From: an uncultured Eubacteriales bacterium
GTDB taxonomy: Bacteria; Bacillota; Clostridia; Christensenellales; Aristaeellaceae
DNA: 5,413 nucleotides
Reading direction: 5' to 3'
Assembly: GCA_900548125.1 (NCBI GenBank)
Contig: URJN01000159.1
Coordinates: 1 to 5,413, forward strand
Positions within the stretch are counted from its first letter, which is position 1, and every line of letters begins with the position of its first letter. A program made the position numbers and the translations under genes. The notes beneath the pieces are model-generated. The model had not been told where the DNA came from. It saw only the letters and a program-made list of their open reading frames with translations, and searched no databases. Below are positions 5,230 through 5,413 of this stretch, piece after piece.

Positions 5230-5413
5230 TTACCTTTCCAAATTTCTGTTCAAGCTGTTGCGTTCGTCATCCGCCGTTTCCTCCGCCCGTTCAAACCGAT
5301 ATTTCTGCTCCGCATTCGGGTATTTCTCTCGGTCTACGGGCGAAAAGAACATCTCCATCGGGCGCACCCACACACCCCCTTCGCCATACAGGGCGCGATA
5401 GACCACCACGTCC
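5230..5413 (-). CDS. DUF1653 domain protein (C-terminal part, cut by window edge)
   Basis: The minus strand is open from the window edge to a TAA at 5230-5232, giving 60 residues. The opening DVVVYRALYGEGGVWVRPME and following MFFSPVD match the remembered core of DUF1653, a small bacterial domain with consensus like VVYRaLyg...WVRPlemFfe. After this core comes a charged tail (about residues 28-60, rich in E, R, K and N) that is longer than in many members. The N-terminus with the YRHYKG-type part of the domain is missing beyond 5413. Function of the domain is unknown. The gene precedes NA37 by 7 nt and carries the NA37 ribosome site in its last codons, so the two are almost certainly cotranscribed. 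Confidence 0.82.
   Translation of the reverse strand, partial: DVVVYRALYGEGGVWVRPMEMFFSPVDREKYPNAEQKYRFERAEETADDERNSLNRNLER

Overview
The window looks like a chromosomal segment of an anaerobic, moderately GC-rich Bacillota (Clostridia-type, probably gut-associated) bacterium. The support is strong AGGAGG-like ribosome sites, a consensus sigma-A promoter, intrinsic terminators at most gene ends, and protein families typical of that group (MepA/DinF-like MATE, NA37/DUF1653, M42 peptidase). No sequence search was possible, so the lineage is inferred.

Layout from left to right. Positions 1-62 may hold the last 19 codons of a plus-strand gene (weak). A minus-strand HAD-family phosphatase (190-840) has its own perfect consensus promoter (873-901) and an intrinsic terminator (109-139). 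It is divergent from a plus-strand PAP2-family membrane phosphatase (931-1431), which ends in a terminator at 1483-1513. Next comes a plus-strand MATE efflux transporter (1581-2948) with a small inverted repeat just upstream of its ribosome site. The transporter converges on a minus-strand group, and a perfect 46-bp palindrome at 2975-3020 serves as a probable bidirectional terminator between them.

The right half is a probable minus-strand operon. In transcription order it holds a DUF1653 protein (cut by the right edge, 5230-5413), a nucleoid-associated NA37/YejK-like protein (4218-5222, only 7 nt after the DUF1653 stop), and an M42-family metallo-aminopeptidase (3117-4154) 63 nt further on. 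The gap before the M42 gene contains a hairpin that could modulate readthrough.

No mobile element, CRISPR array, RNA gene or recognised defence cassette is visible. The genes are mostly ordinary housekeeping or accessory chromosomal genes. The points most worth a second look are the DUF1653-NA37-M42 gene order, the M42 subfamily resemblance, and several regulatory structures. There is no strong evidence here for a new biological system.
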